DNA of 5,686 bases, taken from NCBI GenBank assembly GCA_002938045.1, contig PTLJ01000110.1, forward strand, positions 1 through 5,686. Reading direction: 5' to 3'. The notes beneath the pieces are model-generated. The model saw only the letters and a program-made list of their open reading frames with translations, did no database searches and had not been told where the DNA came from. A program made the position numbers and the translations under genes. This DNA is from Alphaproteobacteria bacterium MarineAlpha3_Bin4. GTDB lineage: Bacteria > Pseudomonadota > Alphaproteobacteria > Rhodospirillales > Casp-alpha2. Numbering within the stretch: the stretch's first letter is position 1; the number at the start of each line of letters is the position of its first letter. Positions 1-5,686 of this stretch are shown here, one piece after another.

Positions 1-231
1 TTGGGCCTGACCGACGCTTTCCGCACCTTCGAGAAGGGACCACATCTCTATAGCTACTGGGACTACCGGCGCGGTGCCTGGCAGAAGGACAACGGGTTAC
101 TGATCGACCACCTCTTGTGTTCGCCACAGGCTGCCGACCGACTAACGGGAGCCGGCATCGATAAAAGTCCAAGGGGCAAGGAAAAGGCGTCCGACCATAC
201 GCCAGTATGGTGCGAGCTGACCGGCAGCTGA
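1..231 (+). CDS. xthA: Exodeoxyribonuclease III, C-terminal part (5' end outside window)
   Basis: This is the last 76 residues of an AP endonuclease / 3'-5' exonuclease of the ExoIII (EEP fold) family, which cuts DNA at abasic sites and trims 3' ends in base-excision repair in the cytoplasm. The visible part carries the family's closing signatures: a YSYWDYR block (residues 17-23 of the fragment), the IDHLL strand with its conserved Asp at 36, and the terminal SDHTPVW motif with the catalytic Asp-His pair at 65-66. The fragment ends a few residues after this motif, as the family normally does, so the C-terminus is intact. The gene runs in from the left edge; the TTG at base 1 is most simply an internal Leu codon rather than a start. 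It ends in TGA, 12 bases before the tail of the facing NrtS-like pseudogene. Family assignment is firm; the chromosomal xthA symbol is likely, but a paralogue cannot be excluded from the C-terminus alone. Confidence 0.9.
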   Translation: MGLTDAFRTFEKGPHLYSYWDYRRGAWQKDNGLLIDHLLCSPQAADRLTGAGIDKSPRGKEKASDHTPVWCELTGS

Positions 232-243
232 GCAAACCCTGTC

Positions 244-519
244 TTAATCCCGTTCGGCCATTTTAGGTGAGACGTAGACACCGTAACCGGTGATCAAGAG
301 CGGCACGCAATACGTCTATGCTGCTCTCAACTACTGGAACAAACATCCGAAACCCAGCATGCCGCCATGATTAATCAGGTTGAGAACAGTTCCAAAATCC
401 ACCGACACAATTAACGCCCGCTTGGTGAATGGGAATGGACCAAATGCTGAGGTTACGAACCGGGCATAAGGCGAGTTTTCAAAACCAATCCGTTGATACG
501 AAAAGGAATTTTTACGCAA
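244..519 (-). pseudogene. Broken NrtS-like small membrane protein (nitrate/nitrite transporter family)
   Basis: Reading the minus strand in one frame from a TTG at 519 to a TAA at 246-244 gives about 91 codons, a usual NrtS length, interrupted by TAG at codon 63 (bases 333-331) and codon 68 (bases 318-316). Before the stops lies FTKRALIVSVDFGTVLNLIN (codons 31-50), which matches the first hydrophobic segment of NrtS proteins (typically RAL.V.L.VGT.LNLINQGD). After the stops, in the same frame, comes TYCVPLLITGYGVYVS (codons 69-84), which matches the second hydrophobic segment (LTY.VPY.V..YGA). The two stops sit where the family would be expected to have residues leading into this helix, perhaps Trp and Leu, each one base away from TAG. 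The QGD motif reads HGG and an Asp (codon 41) lies inside the first helix, also consistent with decay. A G-rich stretch (complement of 530-536) lies upstream of the TTG and may be an old ribosome site. Intact relatives are small inner-membrane proteins implicated in nitrate/nitrite uptake. The family call is from memory of its motifs. Confidence 0.62.
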
Positions 520-649
520 AAGTCCACAACCCCCTTAACAGTGCCTGGAAGCGACCACCAACCGCCTTGCGCCCCGTCGTCGGAGGCCGTAAACCTGTGG
601 ACAAGTAGCAAAAACGGCCGAAGCAGTTCCCTTGAGGGAGGACCGTCAG
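520..649. promoter_or_regulatory. Upstream region of ilvD, shared with the NrtS-like remnant
   Basis: This 130-base stretch separates the divergently oriented NrtS-like pseudogene and ilvD, so the ilvD promoter should lie here or in the adjoining pseudogene. No strong sigma-70 match stands out. The best guess is TTGCGC (567-572) with TAAACC (590-595) after a 17-base spacer, which is weak. I see no leader peptide rich in Ile, Val or Leu codons and no terminator/antiterminator pair, so there is no sequence support for ilv-type attenuation. Confidence 0.25.
635..642 (+). promoter_or_regulatory. Ribosome binding site that fixes the ilvD start
   Basis: AGGGAGGA lies 7 bases before the ATG at 650 and is a strong Shine-Dalgarno match. 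It makes the upstream in-frame TTG at 632 unlikely as a start, because that codon lies immediately before the site and has no comparable site of its own. TCCCT (628-632) can pair with AGGGA (635-639), so a very small hairpin could partly cover the site; that is only a possibility. Confidence 0.75.
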
Positions 650-2374
650 ATGGACGCCAAGGTATTCGACAAGAGCCGGTTGCCGAGTCGCTACACCAGC
701 GTCGGCCCGGACAGTGCACCCCACCGCGCCTTCTATTACGCCATGGGCATGACTGAGGCCGAGATTGCCCAGCCCTTCATCGGCGTCGCCACCTGCTGGA
801 ACGAGACCGCGCCCTGCAATATCTCGCTGGCGCGCCAGGCACAGGTAGTCAAGCTCGGCGTCAAAGCCAACGGTGGCACGCCCCGCGAGTTCACCACCAT
901 CACTGTCACCGACGGCATCGCCATGGGCCACCAGGGTATGAAATCGTCGCTGGTTAGCCGCGAGGTCATCGCCGATTCGATCGAGTTGACCATGCGCGGC
1001 CATTGTTACGACGCGCTGGTCGGCGTTGCCGGATGCGACAAGTCGTTGCCCGGCATGATGATGGCGATGGTGCGCTTGAACGTGCCCAGCGTCTTCATGT
1101 ATGGCGGCTCGATCCTACCGGGCAAATACAAAGGCAAGGACATAACCGTGCAGGACGTTTTCGAGGCCGTCGGCCAGCACGCCGGCGGGAAGATCAGCGA
1201 TCAGGAGTTGCACGACATCGAGTGCGCCGCATGTCCGTCCGCCGGATCCTGTGGAGGCCAGTTCACGGCCAACACCATGGCCTGTGTCTCAGAAGCCATC
1301 GGCCTCGCGCTGCCGAACTCTGCCGGGGCACCGGCACCATACGAGAGCCGAGATGCTTATGCCGAGGCCTCGGGCAGAGCGGTGATGAACCTGTTGGCTA
1401 ATAACATCCGGCCACGCGATATTGTCACCCGCGAAGCCTTGGAGAACGCGGCCATGGTGGTTGCGTGCTCGGGCGGCTCGACCAACGCCGGGCTGCACCT
1501 GCCGGCGATCGCGCACGAGGTCGGCATTAACTTCGATCTTCAAGACGTCTGCGATATCTTCAAGAAGACGCCCTACATTGCGTCCTTGAAACCAAGCGGC
1601 AAATATGTCGCCAAGGATCTGTTCGAGGTCGGCGGCGTTCCGGTGCTGCTGAAAGCATTGCTGGATGGCGGGATGTTGCACGGCGCCTGCATGACGGTAA
1701 CCGGAAAGAGCATTGCGGAGAACCTAAAGGACGTCACCTTCCCCGAGGCCCAAGACGTCGTCATGCCAGTCTCAGACCCAATTACACCTACGGGTGGCGT
1801 CGTCGGCCTCAGCGGCTCCTTGGCGCCGGAGGGCGCGATCGTAAAGGTCGCGGGTATGGACAAATTAAAGTTCTCTGGCCCGGCCCGTGTCTTCGAATGC
1901 GAGGAAGACGCATACCAAGCGGTCACCGAACTCAAGATCAACGAGGGTGAGGTCATCGTCATCCGCAACGAAGGGCCGAAAGGCGGCCCCGGCATGCGCG
2001 AGATGTTGTCGACCACATCAGCGTTATACGGCCAGGGCCTCGGTGACAAGGTCGCGCTTGTCACTGATGGTCGATTCTCGGGTGCGACGCGCGGTTTTTG
2101 CATCGGTCATGTTGGACCGGAAGCGTCTGTCGGTGGCCCGATCGGGCTTTTGAAGGACGGCGACATCATCCATATGGATGCCGTCAAGGGCTTGCTCGAC
2201 GTGGAGCTTTCGGCAGACGAGCTGGCAGCTCGAGCCAAGAACTGGAAGCCACGCGAGCATGATTATCAGTCGGGCGCACTGTGGAAATACGCTCAGACCG
2301 TCGGTTCGTCCGCGAAGGGCGCGGTGACACATCCAGGTGGAAACGCCGAAACCCACGTCTACGCGGAGATCTAA
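650..2374 (+). CDS. ilvD: Dihydroxy-acid dehydratase
   Basis: IlvD removes water from 2,3-dihydroxy-isovalerate and 2,3-dihydroxy-3-methylvalerate to give the 2-oxo acids that become valine, leucine and isoleucine; it is a cytosolic Fe-S enzyme. The 574-residue protein carries the IlvD/Edd hallmarks in order: CWNETAPCN (49-57), TDGIAMGHQGM (87-97), GCDKSLPGM (128-136), CPSAGSCGGQFTANTMAC (195-212), GPKGGPGMREM (442-452) and TDGRFSG (472-478). C56, C129 and C201 are the expected cluster ligands, and D88 with K131 are the expected metal-site residues. The form is the shorter one shared with mycobacterial enzymes, not the E. coli-like one of about 616 residues. Related sugar-acid dehydratases share this fold, but overall similarity favours IlvD. 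The ATG at 650 is chosen because a strong ribosome site precedes it; starting at TTG 632 would add six residues. The frame is intact and ends in TAA. No other ilv gene is nearby, so it appears to be transcribed alone. Confidence 0.95.
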   Translation: MDAKVFDKSRLPSRYTSVGPDSAPHRAFYYAMGMTEAEIAQPFIGVATCWNETAPCNISLARQAQVVKLGVKANGGTPREFTTITVTDGIAMGHQGMKSSLVSREVIADSIELTMRGHCYDALVGVAGCDKSLPGMMMAMVRLNVPSVFMYGGSILPGKYKGKDITVQDVFEAVGQHAGGKISDQELHDIECAACPSAGSCGGQFTANTMACVSEAIGLALPNSAGAPAPYESRDAYAEASGRAVMNLLANNIRPRDIVTREALENAAMVVACSGGSTNAGLHLPAIAHEVGINFDLQDVCDIFKKTPYIASLKPSGKYVAKDLFEVGGVPVLLKALLDGGMLHGACMTVTGKSIAENLKDVTFPEAQDVVMPVSDPITPTGGVVGLSGSLAPEGAIVKVAGMDKLKFSGPARVFECEEDAYQAVTELKINEGEVIVIRNEGPKGGPGMREMLSTTSALYGQGLGDKVALVTDGRFSGATRGFCIGHVGPEASVGGPIGLLKDGDIIHMDAVKGLLDVELSADELAARAKNWKPREHDYQSGALWKYAQTVGSSAKGAVTHPGGNAETHVYAEI

Positions 2375-2600
2375 AGCAATGGGGCCTGCGGACTTGGCCA
2401 AAAAACGCGAGTCGGAGCGCAGTGATCGCTCTCCCTCGCAGCGAAATCGGTAAGATCAAGGTCGAAGTCATGTGTCGTGGCAACAACTTTGCCGGCATCC
2501 GCTTCTAGGGTGATCTGGATCGCATCGCCAATTTTGTGACTGCCATGATGGGCGGTGACTGAACACCGCAACCTAACCGATCAATAGAAAGAAATCCCGC
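2375..2600. other. Gap between ilvD and the aminotransferase-like gene, no supported gene
   Basis: This 226-base stretch should hold the end of the ilvD transcript and the promoter of the next operon. There is only a minor hairpin (GAGCG/CGCTC around 2416-2432) without a T-run, so no convincing terminator. A 66-codon open frame on the minus strand (2371-2571, TTG start) is discussed among the findings but is not supported as a gene. No clear promoter is seen. A weak purine-rich stretch (AGAAAGAAA, 2586-2594) precedes the GTG start at 2601. Confidence 0.4.
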
Positions 2601-3839
2601 GTGCCTCACAGCCAGCTTGACTTAGATTTCATACGGGGCCTTTACCCTGACTCCTGCTGGGAATGGGCGTTTTTCGAGAACGCCGGGGGCTCTTTTGTAC
2701 CGTTGAGCGTCATCGAGAGAATGACCGCCTATATTAGCGAGACCCAGGTGCAGCCGGGCGCCCCCTACCCATCCTCGGCGTTAGCCGGCGAACGCATGGC
2801 TAAGGCTAAACAGTTAATGGCCGAATTAATCAACGCTGACGACCGCGAAGTCACAATCGGCGCCTCGACAAGCATGAACGTCTATGTGCTGGCGCAGGCG
2901 CTGAGGCCGCTTTGGCGCGAAGGCGACGAAATCATCGTCACCGAGCTCAACCACGAGGCGAATGCCGGATCCTGGCGGAGATTGGCCGAATTCGGCATCA
3001 ACACCGTCGAATGGCCAGTCGACCCCGACACCGGAATCCTCAATATCGACAACCTGGACCAGCTGTTGACGGATCGGACGCGGCTGATTGCCTTCCCGCA
3101 CGTCTCCAACATTACCGGCGATATCAACGACGTCGCTAAGATCACCGCCAAAGCGCACGACGCCGGTGCCATGGTTTGCGTCGACGGCGTCGCCTACGCG
3201 CCACATCGCGCTATCGATGTTAAGGCCTGGGACGTCGATTTCTATTCCTTTAGCTTTTATAAGATCTACGGACCCCATATCGGTTGCCTCTTCGGCCGCT
3301 ATGATCGTTTGTTGGAGGCCCGCGGCCAGTATCACTACTTCATCGACGAAAACGCTACGGATTCTAAGCTGAATCCCGCCGGTCCCAACCATGAGACCAT
3401 CGCCTCCTTGCACGGCATCGCCGATTATTTCGAGGCCCTGGCCGGCCATCATTTGGAGACACCCTTCAACAGCTTCCACGAGCGGGTTGCAGCGATGTTC
3501 GACATGTTCACCGCCCACGAGGAGACGATGGCCAAGAGGTTCCTTGATTTCATCGACGGAAAGGCCAACGTCCGGCTATTGGGTCGGCGTACGGGCGACG
3601 GGGTTAAACGCGCACCGACGTTCTCTTTCGTCGTCGACGGACGCCGCTCGGCAGATATTGCGCGTGCTGTCGAGGCGGACCGAGTAGCCATCCGCAACGG
3701 GCATTTCTACGCCAAACGGCTGGTCGAAGCTGTCGGCATCGTAGACACGGATGATGGCGTCGTGCGCTGCTCTATGGTGCACTACAACACTCCCACTGAA
3801 ATCGAGTGCTTGATCACAGCCTTGGATAAGGCGTTATAG
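2601..3839 (+). CDS. Class V aminotransferase fold PLP enzyme, cysteine desulfurase-like (VC1184-like subfamily)
   Basis: This is a 412-residue fold-type I PLP enzyme of the class V aminotransferase superfamily, probably cytosolic (no signal peptide). Visible landmarks are FFENAGGS (24-31) at the N-terminus, GASTSMN (87-93) for phosphate binding, NHEAN (117-121) with the His that stacks on the PLP ring, CVDGVAYAPH (193-202) with D195 for the pyridine nitrogen, and SFYKIYGPHIG (218-228) with K221 as the Schiff-base lysine. The C-terminal end has VHYNT (393-397), typical of the cysteine desulfurase-like VC1184 group. At the site where SufS-type enzymes carry RTGHHCA this protein reads RNGHFYA (365-371), so the sulfur-accepting Cys is replaced by Tyr370. 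It is therefore unlikely to be a true sulfur-mobilising desulfurase; the reaction and substrate are unknown. GTG at 2601 is chosen because the N-terminal family block starts just after it and the next in-frame Met is residue 41. It ends in TAG and is followed after 15 bases by the DinB-like gene, most likely in the same transcript. Confidence 0.88.
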   Translation: MPHSQLDLDFIRGLYPDSCWEWAFFENAGGSFVPLSVIERMTAYISETQVQPGAPYPSSALAGERMAKAKQLMAELINADDREVTIGASTSMNVYVLAQALRPLWREGDEIIVTELNHEANAGSWRRLAEFGINTVEWPVDPDTGILNIDNLDQLLTDRTRLIAFPHVSNITGDINDVAKITAKAHDAGAMVCVDGVAYAPHRAIDVKAWDVDFYSFSFYKIYGPHIGCLFGRYDRLLEARGQYHYFIDENATDSKLNPAGPNHETIASLHGIADYFEALAGHHLETPFNSFHERVAAMFDMFTAHEETMAKRFLDFIDGKANVRLLGRRTGDGVKRAPTFSFVVDGRRSADIARAVEADRVAIRNGHFYAKRLVEAVGIVDTDDGVVRCSMVHYNTPTEIECLITALDKAL

Positions 3840-3841
3840 GA

Positions 3842-3848
3842 GAGAGGA
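3842..3848 (+). promoter_or_regulatory. Ribosome binding site of the DinB-like gene
   Basis: GAGAGGA lies 6 bases before the ATG at 3855, inside the 15-base gap after the upstream stop codon. This compact arrangement supports co-transcription of the two genes. Confidence 0.7.
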
Positions 3849-3854
3849 AGGCCG

Positions 3855-4343
3855 ATGAACCTATTTCCCATGCTTGCCCAGTTCAATGCCTGGGTCAACG
3901 CGCACATCTACGCCAGCTGCCATACGCTTTCCGAAGACGAATACCGCAAGGACCGGGGCGCCTTCTTTCACTCGATCCACGGAACCCTAAACCACATTCT
4001 GGTCGTCGACCGGGTGTGGTTCGGGCGGCTGACGGGAACGGGGCACGGGATTGAGAGCCTCGACCAGACCCTTTATGACGACATGGGGAAGCTACGCGAA
4101 GCCCGCGGCGCCGAGGACGAGAAGATCATCGCCATTGTTGGCGAGCTTAGCGAGGAAGATTTTACCCGGCCGATAGCGTTCCAGACTATGGCCAACACGC
4201 CGAGAAAAATGAACGGGAACGAAATCCTGATGTCGGTATTCAACCACCAGACCCACCACCGCGGTCAGGTGACCGCAATGCTAGCCCAGGCCGGGGCCGA
4301 CTATGGCGACATCGATATTCCGTTCTTCCTCGAGGTCTTTTGA
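3855..4343 (+). CDS. DinB/YfiT-like family protein (putative metal-dependent enzyme)
   Basis: The 162-residue protein has the length and pattern of the DinB-like four-helix bundle superfamily. Its N-terminus (LFPMLAQFNAWVN, residues 3-15) matches the typical first helix, and the metal-binding His triad is visible: H47 in LNHILVVDRVWF (45-56), and H131 plus H135 (or H134) in FNHQTHHRGQ (129-138). Some members of this superfamily are metal-dependent thiol transferases (for example bacillithiol or mycothiol S-transferases) and others are uncharacterised; it is unrelated to DNA polymerase IV, which shares the name DinB. No signal peptide or membrane segment is seen, so it is expected in the cytosol. 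It lies 15 bases behind the desulfurase-like PLP enzyme with a good ribosome site, so the two are probably an operon. A role in thiol chemistry would fit a PLP enzyme that acts on a sulfur compound, but that is inference. The stop is TGA. Confidence 0.88.
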   Translation: MNLFPMLAQFNAWVNAHIYASCHTLSEDEYRKDRGAFFHSIHGTLNHILVVDRVWFGRLTGTGHGIESLDQTLYDDMGKLREARGAEDEKIIAIVGELSEEDFTRPIAFQTMANTPRKMNGNEILMSVFNHQTHHRGQVTAMLAQAGADYGDIDIPFFLEVF

Positions 4344-4374
4344 CCGGCCAACCGCTCAACGGACCAGCCGAGTT

Positions 4375-4393
4375 TCCGGCCGCAGCCGGATTT
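4375..4393 (+). terminator. Possible Rho-independent terminator after the DinB-like gene
   Basis: TCCGGC (4375-4380) and GCCGGA (4385-4390) form a perfect six-pair GC-rich stem around the tetraloop CGCA, followed by TTT and then ACT. It sits 31 bases after the stop codon of the operon and before the convergent gene, where a terminator is expected. The short T-run makes it a weak example. Confidence 0.4.
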
Positions 4394-4561
4394 ACTCTCC
4401 ACCACCATCTTGATATTTCAGAGTTTTCCCTCATGTTATCTGTCCCCATGTCGGCAACTGAGAGTATTGGATTGCGTCTGGCCAATCCTCATTTATCACA
4501 TTCACGTGTCTGGCAGTTGGGGTTCCGGCGACGTTGTTCGAAGACGACACAAGTAACCCGA
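4394..4561. other. Convergent gap, nothing recognised
   Basis: This stretch separates the end of the DinB-like operon from the end of the minus-strand membrane protein gene. Open frames crossing it lack any recognisable protein pattern. A weak stem with G-U pairs (GTTGTT CGAA GACGAC, about 4533-4548) is the only structure noticed and is not convincing as a terminator for either side. Confidence 0.3.
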
Positions 4562-5110
4562 TTAGAGACCTGCAGCACGGGCCTTGGCCGTGAGTTCCTT
4601 TTCGAGCGCCTCTTCTTGCTTCTCCAAGTCCTGCTCCAAGCGTTTGATACGCTTGTTCAGGTCCTCGGCCCTGCGAAGGTGCTTAACCCGCCTCTCGGCG
4701 CGCGAGCTCTTATTCAATTTACGGACTTTCCACTCGCAGGCGACGCCGAACAAAAATACCCCCGCGATCAAGCAGATGATGCCGCCGGCGAGATAGTCAA
4801 ACCGGTTTAGCGATACGGCAGTTCCCCAGAATCCGATGGTGACCATCGCTGCGGCGGTAGTAAACAGCAGCCGCTTGGTGATGACGTCGTCCTTCTGTTG
4901 ACTGGTCTCGGCTTCGGCCAGGGCGTTGGCGATTTCAGTCTTGGCCATCGACTGCCAGATCTTGAACGACATTCCCTTGTCAAGGGTGCGGTTGTCGCGA
5001 ATGAATTGCTCGAGGCGCAGGATAACGAACTCGGCGCGCTCTTCCGGCGTTGGATTGTCACTCAGTTTTGGAATCTGGAAATCATCGCTCATGATAACAT
5101 GCCCGTGCAT
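4562..5110 (-). CDS. Hypothetical membrane protein with two-helix hairpin and C-terminal coiled coil
   Basis: I do not recognise this protein. From the ATG at 5110 it has 182 residues. The N-terminal part (to about residue 79) is soluble, charged and probably helical. Two hydrophobic segments follow, at about 81-100 (LLFTTAAAMVTIGFWGTAV) and 106-125 (DYLAGGIICLIAGVFLFGVA), separated by a short loop, so it should sit in the inner membrane as a hairpin with both ends on the same side. The rest (about 133-179) is very rich in Lys, Arg and Glu with Leu at heptad-like spacing (RIKRLEQDLEKQEEALEKEL), a probable coiled coil. The start is uncertain. ATG 5110 has GGAG five bases upstream; ATG 5143 would add 11 residues, and ATG 5092 (MSDDFQIP) would remove 6 and gives a natural-looking N-terminus but a poorer ribosome site. 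It lies downstream of valS on the same strand, about 84 bases away, and may be read from that transcript or its own promoter. The even frame and domain pattern support a real gene. Confidence 0.75.
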   Translation of the reverse strand: MHGHVIMSDDFQIPKLSDNPTPEERAEFVILRLEQFIRDNRTLDKGMSFKIWQSMAKTEIANALAEAETSQQKDDVITKRLLFTTAAAMVTIGFWGTAVSLNRFDYLAGGIICLIAGVFLFGVACEWKVRKLNKSSRAERRVKHLRRAEDLNKRIKRLEQDLEKQEEALEKELTAKARAAGL

Positions 5111-5115
5111 CGTGT

Positions 5116-5119
5116 CTCC
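5116..5119 (-). promoter_or_regulatory. Candidate ribosome binding site for the membrane/coiled-coil protein
   Basis: On the minus strand GGAG lies 5 bases before the ATG at 5110-5108. This is the reason that start is preferred over the in-frame ATGs at 5143 and 5092. The evidence is modest, as the core is only four bases. Confidence 0.4.
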
Positions 5120-5194
5120 GAACACAGTCGTGACAGCCTCCATTGTATACCGATCGGGTTTACGAAATGGTTATTGCCTTGCAGAGAAGTATAT

Positions 5195-5686
5195 TTAGCT
5201 GGCTGCCAGGAACCTTTCGCGGGCCTCGCCAAGCTTAATCCGAATCTGGCGGGCTTCGTCTAGTTTTTCGCGCTCCGCGATGATGACCTCATCGGGCGCA
5301 TTAGCGATGAACTTCTCGTTGCCGAGCCTCTTCTCAAAGCGGTCTATCTCGTTGTCCTGTCGGGCGATTTCTCTTTCCAGGCGTACTTTTTCGGATTCCA
5401 GATCGATGACGCCGGCGATCGGTAAGATGATTGTTGCCTCGTTGATCACGTCCTGGACTGCGCCACTCGGCACCTCTCCATCCAGCAAATCGAGTGACGA
5501 CAGCCTAGCAAGGCCGACGATCAACGCCACTTGGGTTTCGACGCAATGCTTTGCCCGTTCACCAGCGTCCTTTAGAAGTAGCGGGATCTTCGCGCCCGGC
5601 GGCACATTCATCTCGGCGCGGACGCCGCGAACTTGTGAGATCAGTCGTACCACCCAGTCTATCTCCAGTTCCGCCTCTGCAATGAC
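5195..5686 (-). CDS. valS: Valyl-tRNA synthetase, C-terminal part (5' end outside window)
   Basis: These are the last 163 residues of ValRS, the cytosolic enzyme that charges tRNA-Val. The fragment begins within the end of the anticodon-binding domain: EIDWVVRLISQVRGVRAEMN (residues 8-27 of the fragment) and the following VPPGAKIPL are characteristic of bacterial ValRS. It continues through the PIAGVIDLESEKVRLEREI junction (about 92-110) into the C-terminal coiled-coil arm (about 98-160), which contains the typical FEKRLGNEKFIANAPDEVI block (119-137). This arm contacts the tRNA in known ValRS structures. The frame is open from the window edge to a TAA at 5197-5195, and the C-terminus ends at the normal place, so it looks intact. 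The catalytic HIGH and KMSKS motifs lie outside the window. The same-strand membrane/coiled-coil gene follows about 84 bases downstream; no clear terminator is seen between them. Confidence 0.95.
   Translation of the reverse strand, partial: VIAEAELEIDWVVRLISQVRGVRAEMNVPPGAKIPLLLKDAGERAKHCVETQVALIVGLARLSSLDLLDGEVPSGAVQDVINEATIILPIAGVIDLESEKVRLEREIARQDNEIDRFEKRLGNEKFIANAPDEVIIAEREKLDEARQIRIKLGEARERFLAAS

Noticed and set aside
290..370. Short plus-strand peptide frame beginning with GTG (VIKSGTQYVYAALNYW and so on)
   Set aside because: It looks protein-like, but the same bases read on the minus strand give the NrtS-like second helix, which explains the composition better; it is only about 26 codons long with no ribosome site.
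632..649. Extended ilvD start at TTG 632, adding six residues
   Set aside because: The strong ribosome site AGGGAGGA (635-642) lies inside this extension and is ideally spaced for the ATG at 650.
512..1003. Long minus-strand frame of 163 codons over the 5' part of ilvD
   Set aside because: It lies opposite the conserved ilvD coding sequence and has no recognisable protein pattern; it is a shadow of the GC-rich codon bias.
2383..2404. Possible terminator after ilvD (GGCC repeats followed by a run of six A)
   Set aside because: The stem is only four base pairs and the run is A rather than T on the transcribed strand, so it would not act as a terminator for ilvD.
2826..3518. 230-codon minus-strand frame inside the aminotransferase-like gene
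   Set aside because: The plus-strand frame carries all PLP-enzyme motifs; the reverse frame is a shadow with no family features.
4340..4810. 156-codon plus-strand frame after the DinB-like gene
   Set aside because: It runs antisense through the coiled-coil gene, has no plausible domain, and the opposite strand has a coherent membrane/coiled-coil protein.
5144..5194. Promoter for the minus-strand membrane protein (TATACAAT-like box near 5142-5149)
   Set aside because: A -10-like sequence is present, but no acceptable -35 element lies at the right distance, so it was not listed as a feature.

Overview
The window reads as a piece of an alphaproteobacterial chromosome, possibly Rhodospirillales-like. 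This rests on the moderately high GC content, on IlvD and exonuclease III sequences that resemble alphaproteobacterial versions, and on C-rich third codon positions; the lineage is an inference from protein flavour, not a computed placement. It is a mostly ordinary housekeeping stretch. I found no mobile element, CRISPR array, tRNA or rRNA.

Layout, left to right. The window opens inside the 3' end of an exodeoxyribonuclease III gene (+), which stops at 231. Facing it, at 244-519 on the minus strand, is what I read as a broken small membrane protein of the NrtS (nitrate/nitrite transporter) type. It can be followed in one frame for about 91 codons but is cut by two in-frame TAG codons. Next comes a complete ilvD (+, 650-2374), the third enzyme of the common branched-chain amino acid pathway. 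A 226-base gap precedes a two-gene operon (+): a fold-type I PLP enzyme related to cysteine desulfurases but with Tyr where their catalytic Cys should be (2601-3839), and 15 bases later a DinB/YfiT-like metal-dependent protein (3855-4343). A small GC-rich hairpin follows that operon.

The right end is on the minus strand. The 3' end of valS (valyl-tRNA synthetase C-terminal coiled-coil arm) runs in from the window edge to 5195. Downstream of it lies an unrecognised membrane protein with a two-helix hairpin and a charged C-terminal coiled coil (4562-5110), which converges on the DinB operon.

The most noteworthy items are the decayed NrtS-like gene in what would otherwise look like empty intergenic DNA, the desulfurase-like enzyme lacking its sulfur-carrying Cys paired with a DinB-fold protein, and the uncharacterised membrane/coiled-coil protein beside valS. 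Nothing here clearly amounts to a new multi-gene system.
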